64,000 nt of DNA, taken from NCBI GenBank assembly GCA_024207135.1, contig CP042428.1, positions 806,001-870,000 on the forward strand, in the 5' to 3' direction. Below, piece by piece: positions 18,367 through 27,515 of this stretch; within the stretch, counting starts at the first letter, position 1, and every line of letters begins with the position of its first letter. The notes under the pieces were generated by a model that was not told the origin of the DNA, searched no databases, and was given only the letters and a program-made list of their open reading frames with translations. A program made the position numbers and the translations under genes. The DNA is from Arthrobacter sp. C2. GTDB taxonomy: Bacteria > Actinomycetota > Actinomycetes > Actinomycetales > Micrococcaceae.

Positions 18367-19524
18367 CTACTCCCTGACCGGCCCCAGCAACCAGGACGCC
18401 ACCGTGGAGTGCGCCGACTCGGCGTCCGAGGGGTGGTAGAGGCTGGCCAGCGCGTCGCGGTAGAGCCGCTCGAGCTCCGAACCGCGGAAGTACTGCCCGC
18501 CGCCGGAGACCTTGGCGGCGACATCGATGCAGTAGCGGGCCGCGTCCCCGGCCGCGGTGCGCAGCGTGACCAGCCGCGGGAACCAGGATCCCCCGTGATC
18601 CACCAGGTCGTCGAGGTCGCGGGTGGTCATCCGCAGCATCGCGTCGAGCCGCAGGATCTCCATCCCGGCGTTGGCTACCTGCCACCTGATGTCCGGGTCC
18701 TGGTCATAGGTCCGCCCGTCGTTCTTCAGCGATTTCCGCCGCACCGGGTTGGCCGCGGCCAACTGCATGCCGCGCTCGGCCAGCCCCACGTAGACCGAGG
18801 CGGTGAGCGAGAGGAACGAGGCGAAGATGCCGAAGACCAGCAGGTCCGGAACCGGGCCCACCGGCAGGGTGCTGTGGATGTGCTCGGCCGCCACCGGGGC
18901 CCCGGTGAGGACGGTCGAGTTCGATTGGGTGGCCCGCATGCCCAGGGTGTTCCAGTTTTGCGGGATCTCGATGCCCGGCGCATCCCGGTGCAGGAAACCG
19001 TGGACCAGCTTCGGCTCTGGGCCGCTTTCGTCCTTGCCGAAGACCCCCAGCCGGGTCCAGACCGGGGCCAGCGAGGTGAAGATCTTGGTGCCGGTGAAGG
19101 CGTAGGAACCGTCGGCCGCCGGCACGGCCCGGGTGACGGAGTCGAAGAGGACCTGGTCGTTGCCGGCCTCGGAGACCCCGAAGGCCATGACCTCCCCCGC
19201 CTGCACCCAGTCCAGGACCATGTCCAGCCGGTGGTCTCCGCGGGCGGCGAGCAGCGTTGCCACCCCGCACCAGACATGGTGCATGTTCACGGCCAGTGCC
19301 GTGGCCGGGGCGTAGGAGCCGAGCAGGCGCTGGGCGGCGGTCATCGTTTCCATGCCCCAGCCGAAGCCGCCCCGGGATTCCGGGAGCATGGCCCGCAGGT
19401 ACCCGGCCTCGGCAAGTTCGGCAAAGTCCTGCGTGCAGAAGGTGTTCTGTTCGTCGTAGCCTCCGGCACGTGCCCGGAATCCTTCGAGCATGTCGGTGCC
19501 GAGCACCTGGTCAATCGTCTTCAC
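18367..19524 (-). CDS. Acyl-CoA dehydrogenase-family flavoprotein
   Basis: The 385-residue product has the three-part acyl-CoA dehydrogenase fold: a helical N-domain (about 1-125), a beta middle domain with FGVSEAGNDQVLF and YAFTGTKIFTS, and a helical C-domain. The segment R-A-T-Q-S-N-S-T follows the usual 'G-M-R-x-T' position before the C-domain. The usual catalytic Glu cannot be placed with confidence, so it may act as another flavin enzyme of this fold. It starts at GTG 19524 with a weak ribosome site (AGGAAAG, 15 bases away). It lies downstream of the M20 peptidase on the same strand. Confidence 0.8.
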   Translation of the reverse strand: MKTIDQVLGTDMLEGFRARAGGYDEQNTFCTQDFAELAEAGYLRAMLPESRGGFGWGMETMTAAQRLLGSYAPATALAVNMHHVWCGVATLLAARGDHRLDMVLDWVQAGEVMAFGVSEAGNDQVLFDSVTRAVPAADGSYAFTGTKIFTSLAPVWTRLGVFGKDESGPEPKLVHGFLHRDAPGIEIPQNWNTLGMRATQSNSTVLTGAPVAAEHIHSTLPVGPVPDLLVFGIFASFLSLTASVYVGLAERGMQLAAANPVRRKSLKNDGRTYDQDPDIRWQVANAGMEILRLDAMLRMTTRDLDDLVDHGGSWFPRLVTLRTAAGDAARYCIDVAAKVSGGGQYFRGSELERLYRDALASLYHPSDAESAHSTVASWLLGPVRE

Positions 19525-19615
19525 GTGGGTTTCGCTTCGCTTTCCTGTTGCTGGGGGTGTGGATCATCCCGCGGCGGCCGGTCACCGGCCTCGGCGGGCA
19601 TAGCCCGGGAGGGTG

Positions 19616-20941
19616 TCAGTAGGTGGTCAACAGGTCGCGCAGGACCCGGGTGCCGAACTTCAGCGAGTCGACCGGGACGCGCTCGTCGACGCCGTGGAAC
19701 ATGCCGGTGAAGTCCAGTTCGGCCGGAAGGCGCAGCGGGGCGAAGCCGTAGCCGGTGATGCCCAGCCGGGAGAGCGACTTGTTGTCCGTGCCGCCGGAGA
19801 GCATGTAGGGCAGCACGACGGCCTCCGGGTCCTCGCGATTCAGCGCGGCGACCATGGAATCGACCAGTCCCCCGGCGAAGGGAACCTCCAGCGCCCGGTC
19901 CAGGTGCAACGAGGACAGTTCGACGTCCGGCCCGGCCAGGGCGCGCAGCGTTTCCATGACCGCCTCGTGCTGCCCGGGCAGCGTGCGCACATCCAGCAGG
20001 GCCTCGGCGGACCCGGGGATCACGTTGTGCTTGTACCCGGCGGAGAGCACCGTGGGGTTGGCGGTGTTCTGCAGGGTCGCCCCGACGAAGCGTGCCACGT
20101 TGCCCAGCTCATTCAGCAGCACCTGCGGGTTGTCCTCGGTGAACTCGATGCCGGTCATCCCCGAAACACCCTCAAGGAAGGCGCGGGTGGTGTCGGTGTA
20201 GGAAATCGGCCAGTCGTGCTCGCCGATGCGGGTAATGGCCGCCGCCAGCCGGGTCACCGCGTTCGCCTCGTTGATCTGTGAGCCGTGCCCGGCCCGCCCG
20301 TTCGCGGTGAGCTTGAGCCAGGCGATGCCCTTCTCGGCGGTCTGCAGCAGGTAGGCGCGCTTGCCGTCGATGGTCGCGGAGAAGCCGCCGACCTCGCTGA
20401 TGGCCTCGGTGGCGCCCTCGAAGAGCTCGGGGTGGTTCTCCACCATCCAGCGCGCGCCGTAGTCGCCGCCGGCTTCCTCGTCGGCGAAAAACGCGAAAAC
20501 CAGGTCGCGGCGCGGGCGGGTGCCGGTGCGCTGCATCTGGCGCATGACCGCCAGGATCATCGCGTCCATGTCCTTCATGTCCACCGCCCCGCGGCCCCAG
20601 ATCATCCCGTCCTTGATCTCGGCGCCGAAGGGGTCCACGGACCATTCGTCCTTGAACGCCGGGACCACGTCGAGGTGCCCGTGCACGATCAGTGCCGGCA
20701 GGGACTTGTCGGTGCCCTCGAGGCGGGTGACGACGTTGGCGCGGCCCTGGGCCGATTCAAGGACCGTGGCCTCGAGCCCCACCTCGTGGATGAGTTCGGC
20801 GACGTATTCGGCCGCCTTGCGCTCCCCCGCGCCCTCGTTGTTGCCGTAGTTGGTGGTGTCGATCCGGATCAGCGCCTGGCAAATGCCGGCGACCTCGTCC
20901 TCGGCAACAACGATGTCCGGGGTGCTCTGCGCAGCTGACAT
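19616..20941 (-). CDS. M20-family metallopeptidase
   Basis: The 441-residue product is a dinuclear-zinc M20/M28-type hydrolase of the ArgE/DapE/CPG2 group. It shows the metal ligands in VHGHLDVVPA and the bridging Asp in WGRGAVDMKD. The catalytic pair DEEAGG follows, and later ligands are in GHGS and the C-terminal H-G-V-D-E. A dimerisation domain interrupts the catalytic domain at about residues 185-300. It removes an amide-linked group from an amino-acid or peptide substrate that cannot be specified. The ATG at 20941 follows GAAGGA. Confidence 0.9.
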   Translation of the reverse strand: MSAAQSTPDIVVAEDEVAGICQALIRIDTTNYGNNEGAGERKAAEYVAELIHEVGLEATVLESAQGRANVVTRLEGTDKSLPALIVHGHLDVVPAFKDEWSVDPFGAEIKDGMIWGRGAVDMKDMDAMILAVMRQMQRTGTRPRRDLVFAFFADEEAGGDYGARWMVENHPELFEGATEAISEVGGFSATIDGKRAYLLQTAEKGIAWLKLTANGRAGHGSQINEANAVTRLAAAITRIGEHDWPISYTDTTRAFLEGVSGMTGIEFTEDNPQVLLNELGNVARFVGATLQNTANPTVLSAGYKHNVIPGSAEALLDVRTLPGQHEAVMETLRALAGPDVELSSLHLDRALEVPFAGGLVDSMVAALNREDPEAVVLPYMLSGGTDNKSLSRLGITGYGFAPLRLPAELDFTGMFHGVDERVPVDSLKFGTRVLRDLLTTY

Positions 20942-21063
20942 GGGGGAATCCTTCTGCCTTCTCGTGACGAAACCTGGTTCCCCCACCCTATCCAGACCGG
21001 CGCACGCAGGCGAGGGCGAGGCGCCACGAGTCGTGGCGCGGGGGGCGTTTGCCGGGAACGAGA

Positions 21064-21099
21064 AAACCCCCGACCGGATTCTCATCCGATCGGGGGTTT
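21064..21099 (-). terminator. Terminator of tRNA-Leu
   Basis: A 16-bp stem (21064-21079 with 21084-21099) with a four-base loop lies just downstream of the tRNA. One pair is C-A on the plus strand but G-U on the minus strand, so it is complete only in the tRNA transcript. The minus-strand side ends GGGGGTTTTC. Confidence 0.8.
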
Positions 21100-21104
21100 G
21101 TCTG

Positions 21105-21187
21105 TGCGAAGGAGGGGACTTGAACCCCCACCCACTTACGTGGACTAGCACCTCAAGCTAGCGCGTCTACCATTCCGCCACCCTCGC
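21105..21187 (-). tRNA. tRNA-Leu (anticodon GAG)
   Basis: Read on the minus strand, the 7-bp acceptor stem pairs GCGAGGG with CCTTCGC (one G-U pair), followed by discriminator A. The anticodon arm is CTAGC-TTGAGGT-GCTAG, with GAG in the loop. A type II variable arm follows, then a T-arm with TTCAAGT. The 83-base length fits leucine tRNAs. CCA is not encoded. Confidence 0.95.
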
Positions 21188-21546
21188 TGGTGGCCGCTGC
21201 ACCGGAGGAAGTTCGTGAAGAACTTTGTTTCCGTTGTCCGCGGCGAGATAAGACTCTAGCACGGGTCTGGGGCACACTTCAATTCGGCGGTTCCCCGCCC
21301 CGAAAACCCCGTGTTTACAAGGCTATTTGCGTGCTTCGGAGCCAAAACATGCAGTCGGGGCCGCTATTTGTGAGCAGGGTCATATTCCGAAGGGGGAAAT
21401 CGTGGATTTCGGGCCCGTGGCAGGCCATGATCCGGGGCGGGGCTTGTTGCGTAGGATGAAGGTGTTGGGCCGCCACCTCCCGAGCATGTCGGGAAACGGC
21501 GGCCGCATTGATCGCACATTTCTCGTTTACAGGCGGCAGAGCACCG
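21188..21546. other. 359-base gap between tRNA-Leu and mshA
   Basis: Apart from the tRNA promoter, the only visible signal is a TAGGAT (21452-21457) that could be the -10 of mshA, without a convincing -35. No gene is supported here. Confidence 0.5.
21253..21282 (-). promoter_or_regulatory. Promoter of tRNA-Leu
   Basis: On the minus strand TTGAAG (21282-21277) and TAGAGT (21258-21253) are separated by 18 bases and lie about 65 bases upstream of the tRNA 5' end. Confidence 0.6.
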
Positions 21547-22785
21547 ATGTCCGAACCCACGAACACCCCCCAGCGCATCGCGATGATTTCACTGCACACC
21601 TCCCCGCTGGAACAGCCCGGGTCAGGGGATGCCGGCGGAATGAACGTGTACATCAGGCACCTGGCGTTCGCACTGGCCGATCTCGGGGTGGAAGTCGATG
21701 TCTTCGTCCGCGGCGCCGAGACCAGGGCCACCGACATGGCCCCGGGCGTGGTGTGCCACGAGGTGCAGGCAGGCCCGCCCGGGAAGCTGGCCAAGGAGGA
21801 ACTGGCCGGGCACTTGCCGGAAGCCGCCTCGGCGATCCAGGACTATGCCTCGGGCCTCGGACCCTACGACGCGATCCATTCCCACTATTGGCTTTCCGGG
21901 ATCGTCGGGCTGCAGCTACGTGATGCATGGGGCGTGCCGCTGGTGCACACCATGCACACCATGGGCAAGGTCAAGAAGCTCTCGGCGCACACCGAGGAGT
22001 CCGCCGCCCGCATCCGCGGGGAAATGCTGCTGTGCCTCCAGGCCGACCGGCTCACCGCCAACACCCCGGTGGAGGTCGAGGAGCTCATCCACCTCTACGG
22101 TGCAAAACCCGCGGCGCTTGACGTGGTGGAGCCGGGCGTGGACCTGTCGACCTTCCACCCCGGGGTGTGCGAGCAGCGCGAGAGCGCACCGGGTTCCTTG
22201 CGGGTGGTCTTTGCCGGGCGCATCCAGAAGCTCAAGGGCCCGCAGATCCTGGTGCGGGCGCTGGGGATCCTGGCCCGTGAACGCCCGGACCTCGATGTGA
22301 AGCTTTCGGTGATTGGTGCGCGCTCCGGGGCCAAGGAGCTGGACCTGCAGAAGCTGGTCGAGGCACAGGAAGTGGAGCACCTGGTGCGGTTCTCGCTGCC
22401 GATGCCCGCGGAGCACCTGGCCAAGGCGTTCCGCTGCGCCGACCTGGTGGCGGTCCCCTCCTACAGCGAGTCCTTCGGGCTGGTGGCGCTGGAGGCGCAG
22501 GCCTGCGGCACCCCGGTGCTGGCCCGCCGCGTCGGGGGGCTGCCCCACGCGGTGCGGGACGGGCACACCGGAATCCTGGTCGATGGCGCCGAGCCCGCCG
22601 CCTGGGCCGTGGCACTGGCGAAGCTTGCCGCCGACGCGCCGCTGCGCCGGCGGCTGGGCACCCAGGCCGCCGCTTTCGCCGCCGGGCACGGCTGGGAAAA
22701 AACCGCCGCCGCGGCGCTGTCGTCCTATGCCGGTGCCATCGCGCAGCGCAGCGCGGACAGGTCAAGCACCTCCCCCGCCCCTTAG
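21547..22785 (+). CDS. mshA: D-inositol-3-phosphate glycosyltransferase MshA (mycothiol biosynthesis)
   Basis: MshA starts mycothiol synthesis by transferring GlcNAc to inositol 3-phosphate. The 412-residue GT-B enzyme has the N-terminal segment SLHTSPLEQPGSGDAGGMNV and the central HSHYWLSG and HTMHTMGKVKK, all typical of MshA. The donor-site motif ES-FGLVALEAQACGTPV lies in the C-terminal half. ATG 21547 is preferred to the in-frame TTG 13 codons upstream, because homologues begin near RIAMISLHTSPL. It is the second mycothiol gene in the window besides mshC. Confidence 0.95.
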   Translation: MSEPTNTPQRIAMISLHTSPLEQPGSGDAGGMNVYIRHLAFALADLGVEVDVFVRGAETRATDMAPGVVCHEVQAGPPGKLAKEELAGHLPEAASAIQDYASGLGPYDAIHSHYWLSGIVGLQLRDAWGVPLVHTMHTMGKVKKLSAHTEESAARIRGEMLLCLQADRLTANTPVEVEELIHLYGAKPAALDVVEPGVDLSTFHPGVCEQRESAPGSLRVVFAGRIQKLKGPQILVRALGILARERPDLDVKLSVIGARSGAKELDLQKLVEAQEVEHLVRFSLPMPAEHLAKAFRCADLVAVPSYSESFGLVALEAQACGTPVLARRVGGLPHAVRDGHTGILVDGAEPAAWAVALAKLAADAPLRRRLGTQAAAFAAGHGWEKTAAAALSSYAGAIAQRSADRSSTSPAP

Positions 22786-22807
22786 CGCGCCCCCGCCGGG
22801 GACCCGC

Positions 22808-23745
22808 TCACGGTTGGCCGGTGGCCGATGCCGCGTCGGCCAGTACCTCCTCGAGCCCATCGAGCAGATCCTGCAGCCCGCGCTCCTCGAAGGGAAAATC
22901 GCCGCATCCGCGCAACAGCCGGCTGACCGTGGGACCGGGCAAGGCCTGCAGGGTTCCCTCGCTCAGCGCCGCCGGCGTCCACGCGTCGAGCTCGGGATGC
23001 ATCAGGTGCACCGTGACCGCCCGTGTTCGTGCCGCGGTGTGCGGGTGCCTCAGGTACGAGGCGAGTAACCCCAGGGGCAGCCAGGCGCCGCCGCCGCGCC
23101 GGTCCCTGGCGCAGAGCCGCCCCAAGAGGGGATCTCGCCCCATGCTTCGAAGATCGGCGATCCAGGAGATCTTGACCGGAATCCGGGCCACAGGTCCGCG
23201 CACCAGGGCGAGCAGCGGCATGAAGGGAAGTGCGAGCGACCCGAACCGCGTCATGGCCGCGCGCGCCTCGCGCTCCAGGGGGTCAAGCAGGCAGGTGGCG
23301 ATGACCGCGGCAACGCCGCCGGCACGGGCAGCGGCCTCCACCGCGAGGAGACTGCCGATGCTGGCCCCGAGCAGGACCACGGGACGCCCGTCGTCCTCGG
23401 CCTCGAGGAGATCGGCCAGCAGGGCGATCCAGTCCTCGTAGACCACCCGGGTCCGCGATGCGGTGAGGGTTCGGCCGTAGAGCGGCAGGTCGACGGCGGT
23501 GATGTCCACGTCGCTGTCAGCCAGCAGGCCGGGACGGGCCACAGCGCAGCCGCATGGGCGCCGGCACCATGGACGACGACCAGACGCACCGGGGCGTCGG
23601 GCTTGCGCAACCGGGAGAGGTGGACGCGATGTCTCCGCCAGGACCACCAGGTCGACGCCGGGGAAACCTGCCGCTGGTTCCGGGCGGGCGGCAAGAAGGC
23701 CGCGTAGTCCTCGACGCCGGCTTCTGTTGGTTTATGAAAGTTCAT
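22808..23745 (-). pseudogene. Alpha/beta hydrolase broken by a -1 frameshift
   Basis: From ATG 23745 (after AAGGAAG) the reading frame gives MNFHKPTEAGVEDYAAF and reaches VVVHGAGAHAAALWPV, the strand and oxyanion region of an alpha/beta hydrolase. The fold then continues one frame over: GLLADSDVDITAVDLPLYG, and the nucleophile elbow LLGASIGSLLAVEAA. The whole gene is 938 bases, one short of a multiple of three, as expected from a single-base deletion in the slip region 23528-23541. Restored, it would encode about 312 residues. It may be a real null mutation or a sequencing error. It follows the MaoC gene on the same strand. Confidence 0.8.
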
Positions 23746-23900
23746 GGGCGCTTCCTTTTCTGTGGGCCGGCAACGGCTCGAGTCTTCCATGAAGGACCCG
23801 GGCAGTTGCCGCGGCGAAGGACGTGTCGTGGACCTGTCCAGTTGGGTCGACCGGTCCGTGCGTCGAGGACCCAAGGCGTGGCGGCAGGCGCCGCGGCCTT

Positions 23901-24809
23901 CTACGCCCGGGAGGCAGGCCCGTCCGGATGCGTGGTGATCGATCCGGAGAAGTGCGGCTTGCCGCTGCGTGCGCCCCACCCGCTGAAGACCATGTGGTCC
24001 CCGCGGTCCTCGTAGCCGACATCGACGGTGGAGGGCAGGAACACCGGGGTGGCGAACTCGATCTCCCAGTCGTAGCCAGCGTCCTGCGGCGCGGCGCCGG
24101 CCAGTGCGCGTCCGGCCAGGTACATCCCGTGCGCAATGGCGCGCTTCATGCCCAGCGCCTTGGCCGAGGCGGCGGAAAGGTGGATGGGGTTGTAGTCCCC
24201 CAGCACCGCCGCGTAGGTGCGCCCGGTGTCGGCGGCCAGCTTCCATGACGCGGTGCGTGCCGGGATGGTGAAGGGAGCCCGGGCCTCGGAGGGGGCGCCG
24301 GGCCGGCTGCCGGGCCAGATCCCGCGGGCCAGGTAGGTCGAGACCCCGCGCCACACCGGTTCGCCGCCCTCGGAGACCTCGACGACGAGATCCAGTTGGG
24401 TGCCGGCGCGGTGCTCGCGCAGGTTGGCCGCCCAGGCGGTGGCCGAGAGCGTTGCCGAGGCGGGGATCGGACGCAGGTGGTTGACCCGGTTGGACAGGTG
24501 CACCATGCCCAGCAGCGGCAGCGGGAAGTCCTCGCGCACCATCACCGACATCGCCACCGGGAACACCATGCCATGCACGAAGACGCTGGGCAGGGTGTCG
24601 CGCACGGTGTCGCCCATCAGGCGCTGGTAGTCGACCAGCCGTGCGGGATCGGCCACCAGGGCCTCGAGGCGGTGCTCGATTTCCGGCAGCGTGCCGCCTG
24701 CGGCCTGGCCGCCGGGCAGCAGGGCGCGCAGCCGGCTTCCGGCGGCCTTGGCGTAGAGCGCGCCCAGCGAAGGTGCGGCATCCAGGACGACCCGTTCGCG
24801 GGCGCTCAT
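23901..24809 (-). CDS. MaoC-family (R)-hydratase/dehydratase, HtdX-like
   Basis: The 302-residue product ends with a hot-dog MaoC domain carrying the hydratase motif VLGDYNPIHLS (Asp/His pair) and KRAIAHGMYLAG. The N-terminal half is a second, degenerate hot-dog (VHGMVFPVAMSVM). It should interconvert 3-hydroxyacyl and trans-2-enoyl thioesters. The ATG 24809 overlaps the fabG stop (ATGA). The order hydratase, long FabG, thiolase is the same as htdX-fabG4-fadA2 of M. tuberculosis (Rv0241c-Rv0243), as I know that locus. Confidence 0.9.
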   Translation of the reverse strand: MSARERVVLDAAPSLGALYAKAAGSRLRALLPGGQAAGGTLPEIEHRLEALVADPARLVDYQRLMGDTVRDTLPSVFVHGMVFPVAMSVMVREDFPLPLLGMVHLSNRVNHLRPIPASATLSATAWAANLREHRAGTQLDLVVEVSEGGEPVWRGVSTYLARGIWPGSRPGAPSEARAPFTIPARTASWKLAADTGRTYAAVLGDYNPIHLSAASAKALGMKRAIAHGMYLAGRALAGAAPQDAGYDWEIEFATPVFLPSTVDVGYEDRGDHMVFSGWGARSGKPHFSGSITTHPDGPASRA

Positions 24810-26143
24810 GCCCCCACCAACGACTGCCCGCACACCCGCAGGGTGCGCCCGTTGATGCCGGCGGCCGCATCAGAAGCCAGGAATCCGATGGCTTCGGCCA
24901 CATCCAGCGGCAGCCCGCCCTGCATCAGCGAGGGCATCAGCATCCGCGCCACGGCGCGGGTCGCCAACGGGATCTTCGCGGTCATGTCGGTCTCGATGAA
25001 ACCGGGAGCCACGGCGTTGATGCCGCCGCCGTTTGCGGCGAATGCGGCCGCGGAGGCCCGCACCATGCCGATGACCCCGCCCTTGGAGGCCGCGTAGTTG
25101 GTCTGTCCGCGGTTCCCGGCGATGCCGGAGGTCGAGGCCAGCGAGACGATGCGCAGCCCCGGCAGCTTGGCGGCCAGGAACGCCTCGTTCATGGCCAGCT
25201 GCGAGGAGATGTTCACCGCGATGACCGAGTCCCAGCGGACCGCGTCCATGTTGGCCAGCAGCTTGTCGCGGGTGATCCCGGCATTGTGGATCACGATGTC
25301 CAGTGCCCCGTGGCGGGAGCGTGCGTGCTCGATGATCTTTTCCCCGGCGTCGGCGCGGGTCACGTCCAGCTGCAGGGCGGTGCCGGAAACCCGGTTGGCG
25401 ACCCTTGCCAGCGCGTCCCCGGCGGCCGGGACATCGACCACCACTACGGTGGCGCCGTCGCGGTGCAGCGTCTGCGCGATGGCCGCCCCGATGCCGCGCG
25501 CCGCGCCGGTGACCACGGCGACCTTCCCGGCCAGGGGCTTGTCGAAGCTCTCCGGCAGCGTCCCGTCGACCGAGTCGACGGCGATGAACTGGCCGTCTAC
25601 GTAGGCGCTGCGCCCGGAGAGCAGGAAGTGCAGGGCAGCCAGTGCGGAGGGGGCGGTGACCGAGATGCCCTCGGCGAGCACGATGCCGTTGGCTGTTGCA
25701 CCGCCGCGCATTTCCCGGCCCAGGGAGCGCATGGTCCCGTCGATGCCTTGGCGCACGGCGGCCACGGCCGGGGCGTCGGTGTCCAGCGCGGGCCGGCTGA
25801 AGGAGACCACGCGTCCGCCGGGGGCCAGCCGGCGCAGCGCCGCGCCGGCGGCGAGCATGGGCTCGGAGAGTTCGGCGGGGTCCGCCAGCTCGTCGAGCAG
25901 CAGGATGATCCCGCCGAGCTGGCTCTCGCCGGAGGCGTGCCGGCGCACATCCAGGCCCCAGCCCAGCAGCGTGTCGGCCAGGTCCTGGGCGGCGGAGGAG
26001 TTTCCGAGCAGCAGCAGCGGTCCGGGCAGCAACGGGGCCCCGGGTGCGTAGCGGCGCAGGATCGCCGGACGCGGGGCGCCGAGGGACTTGGCAAGCTTCT
26101 TGGTGAAGCCGGAGTTCACGAGTTCCAGGTACTTGTCGGCCAT
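24806..26143 (-). CDS. High-molecular-weight 3-oxoacyl-ACP/CoA reductase, FabG4-like
   Basis: The 445-residue product is a long SDR of the HMwFabG type. An N-terminal flavodoxin-like domain (about 1-195) lacks a catalytic set. A C-terminal SDR domain has the cofactor motif VVTGAARGIGAA, the I-H-N-A-G segment, and catalytic Ser and Tyr-Lys in SLASTSG and NYAASKGG. The enzyme reduces 3-oxoacyl thioesters, typically with NADH in this subgroup. It lies 2 bases after the thiolase stop and overlaps the MaoC start, so the three genes form one operon. Confidence 0.93.
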   Translation of the reverse strand: MADKYLELVNSGFTKKLAKSLGAPRPAILRRYAPGAPLLPGPLLLLGNSSAAQDLADTLLGWGLDVRRHASGESQLGGIILLLDELADPAELSEPMLAAGAALRRLAPGGRVVSFSRPALDTDAPAVAAVRQGIDGTMRSLGREMRGGATANGIVLAEGISVTAPSALAALHFLLSGRSAYVDGQFIAVDSVDGTLPESFDKPLAGKVAVVTGAARGIGAAIAQTLHRDGATVVVVDVPAAGDALARVANRVSGTALQLDVTRADAGEKIIEHARSRHGALDIVIHNAGITRDKLLANMDAVRWDSVIAVNISSQLAMNEAFLAAKLPGLRIVSLASTSGIAGNRGQTNYAASKGGVIGMVRASAAAFAANGGGINAVAPGFIETDMTAKIPLATRAVARMLMPSLMQGGLPLDVAEAIGFLASDAAAGINGRTLRVCGQSLVGA

Positions 26144-26145
26144 GA

Positions 26146-27444
26146 TCAGCGTGCCTCCAGGATCGCCACGACGCCCTGCCCGCCGGCGGCGCACACGGAG
26201 ATCAGGCCGCGGCCCGATCCCTTCTCATGCAGCATCTTCGCCAGCGAGGCCACGATGCGTCCGCCGGTGGCGGCGAACGGGTGCCCGGCGGCCAGCGAGG
26301 AGCCGTTGACGTTGAGCCTGGAACGGTCGATGGCCCCCAGCGGGGCGTCAAGGCCGAGCTTGTTCTTGCAGAATTCGGCATCTTCCCAGGCGGCCAGCGT
26401 GGCCAGCACGGTGCCGGCGAAGGCCTCGTGGATCTCGTAGAAGTCGAAGTCCTGCAGTGAGAGGTTGTTGCGCTCCAGGATGCGGGCCACGGCATACGTT
26501 GGCGCCATGAGCAGCCCCTCGGCCCCGTGCACGAAGTCCACTGCGGCGGCCTCGAAGTCCACGAAGTTCGCCAGCATCGGCAAATCGTGCTCGCGGGCGT
26601 AGTCCTCCGAGCCCAGCAGCACCACCGAGGCCCCGTCGGTCAGCGGGGTGGAGTTGCCGGCGGTCATCGTCGCCTCGGCGCCCAGGTTCTTGCCGAAGGC
26701 CGGCTTGAGCGTGGCGAGTTTTTCCAGGCTGGAATCCGCGCGCATGTTGGTGTCCTTCGAGACCCCGGCAAACGGGGTGATGAGGTCGTCGAAGAAGTTC
26801 CGCTCGTAGGCGGCGGCGAGATTCTTGTGGCTGGCCAGGGCGAGCTCGTCCTGGGCGGTGCGGGAAATGTTCCAGGCCTTGGTGGTGATCGCCTGGTGGT
26901 CGCCCATCGACAGGCCGGTGCGCGGTTCGCCGGTGCCCGGCGCGTTCGGTGCCAAATCGCGCGGGCGGAACCTGGAGACCGCCTTGAGCTTCGCGCCGGT
27001 GGTGCGGGCGCGGGAAAGATCCATCAGGACCGCGCGCAGGCCCTCGGAGACCGCGATCGGGGCATCCGATGTGGTGTCCACGCCGCCGCCGATGCCCGAG
27101 TCGATCTGGCCCAGCTTGATCTTGTTGGCCAGCGAGCCGATGGCTTCCATGCCGGTGGCGCAGGCCATCTGGACGTCGTAGGCCGGGGTCCGGGCCGAGA
27201 GCGAGGTGCCGAGCACGGATTCGCGCACCAGGTTGAAGTCCTTGGAGTGCTTGAGCACCGCTCCGGCGGATACTGCGCCGAGGCGCTGGCCCTGCAGGCC
27301 GAAGCGGGCGATCAGCCCGTCAAGTGCGGCGGTGAGCATGTCCTGGTTGCTGGCCTTGGAGTAGGCGCCGTTGGAACGGGCGAAGGGGATGCGGTTTCCG
27401 CCGATGATGACGGCCGGGCGAATGGCTTGGGTCTGGTCGGACAT
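26146..27444 (-). CDS. Acetyl-CoA C-acyltransferase (thiolase), FadA2/FadI-like
   Basis: The 432-residue thiolase shows the nucleophilic Cys in QMACATGMEAIG, the His of the second motif in EIHEAFAG, and the C-terminal ISVCAAGGQG with the acid/base Cys. It cleaves 3-oxoacyl-CoA in beta-oxidation, or forms acetoacetyl-CoA in reverse. I chose ATG 27444 (MSDQTQAIRPAVIIGG). The longer reading would extend through the operator into the divergent tetR gene. It is the first gene of a thiolase-fabG-maoC operon driven from the TetR operator region. Confidence 0.94.
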   Translation of the reverse strand: MSDQTQAIRPAVIIGGNRIPFARSNGAYSKASNQDMLTAALDGLIARFGLQGQRLGAVSAGAVLKHSKDFNLVRESVLGTSLSARTPAYDVQMACATGMEAIGSLANKIKLGQIDSGIGGGVDTTSDAPIAVSEGLRAVLMDLSRARTTGAKLKAVSRFRPRDLAPNAPGTGEPRTGLSMGDHQAITTKAWNISRTAQDELALASHKNLAAAYERNFFDDLITPFAGVSKDTNMRADSSLEKLATLKPAFGKNLGAEATMTAGNSTPLTDGASVVLLGSEDYAREHDLPMLANFVDFEAAAVDFVHGAEGLLMAPTYAVARILERNNLSLQDFDFYEIHEAFAGTVLATLAAWEDAEFCKNKLGLDAPLGAIDRSRLNVNGSSLAAGHPFAATGGRIVASLAKMLHEKGSGRGLISVCAAGGQGVVAILEAR

Positions 27445-27484
27445 GCTGTGGTTGCTCCTGGGGGCAGATGTGAGGTGAGTTACT

Positions 27485-27515
27485 GATACCCAGCGTACCT
27501 GATACGCTGGGTATC
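27485..27515. promoter_or_regulatory. TetR operator containing both divergent promoters
   Basis: A perfect inverted repeat has 13-base arms (27485-27497 and 27503-27515) around CCTGA. Each arm contains TACGCT. On the plus strand TACGCT 27503-27508 with TTACTG 27480-27485 (17-base spacer) would start tetR transcription at or near its GTG. On the minus strand TACGCT 27497-27492 with TTCACG 27520-27515 (also 17 bases) would drive the thiolase operon. A repressor bound here would cover both -10 elements. Confidence 0.75.

Noticed and set aside
19577-19591. GGCCGG-TCA-CCGGCC palindrome after the M20 peptidase gene as a terminator
   Set aside because: Only six base pairs with a three-base loop in very GC-rich DNA; such short palindromes occur by chance here.
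21508-21546. TTG start for mshA 13 codons upstream
   Set aside because: The extra residues do not resemble MshA proteins, and the ATG at 21547 fits the family N-terminus.
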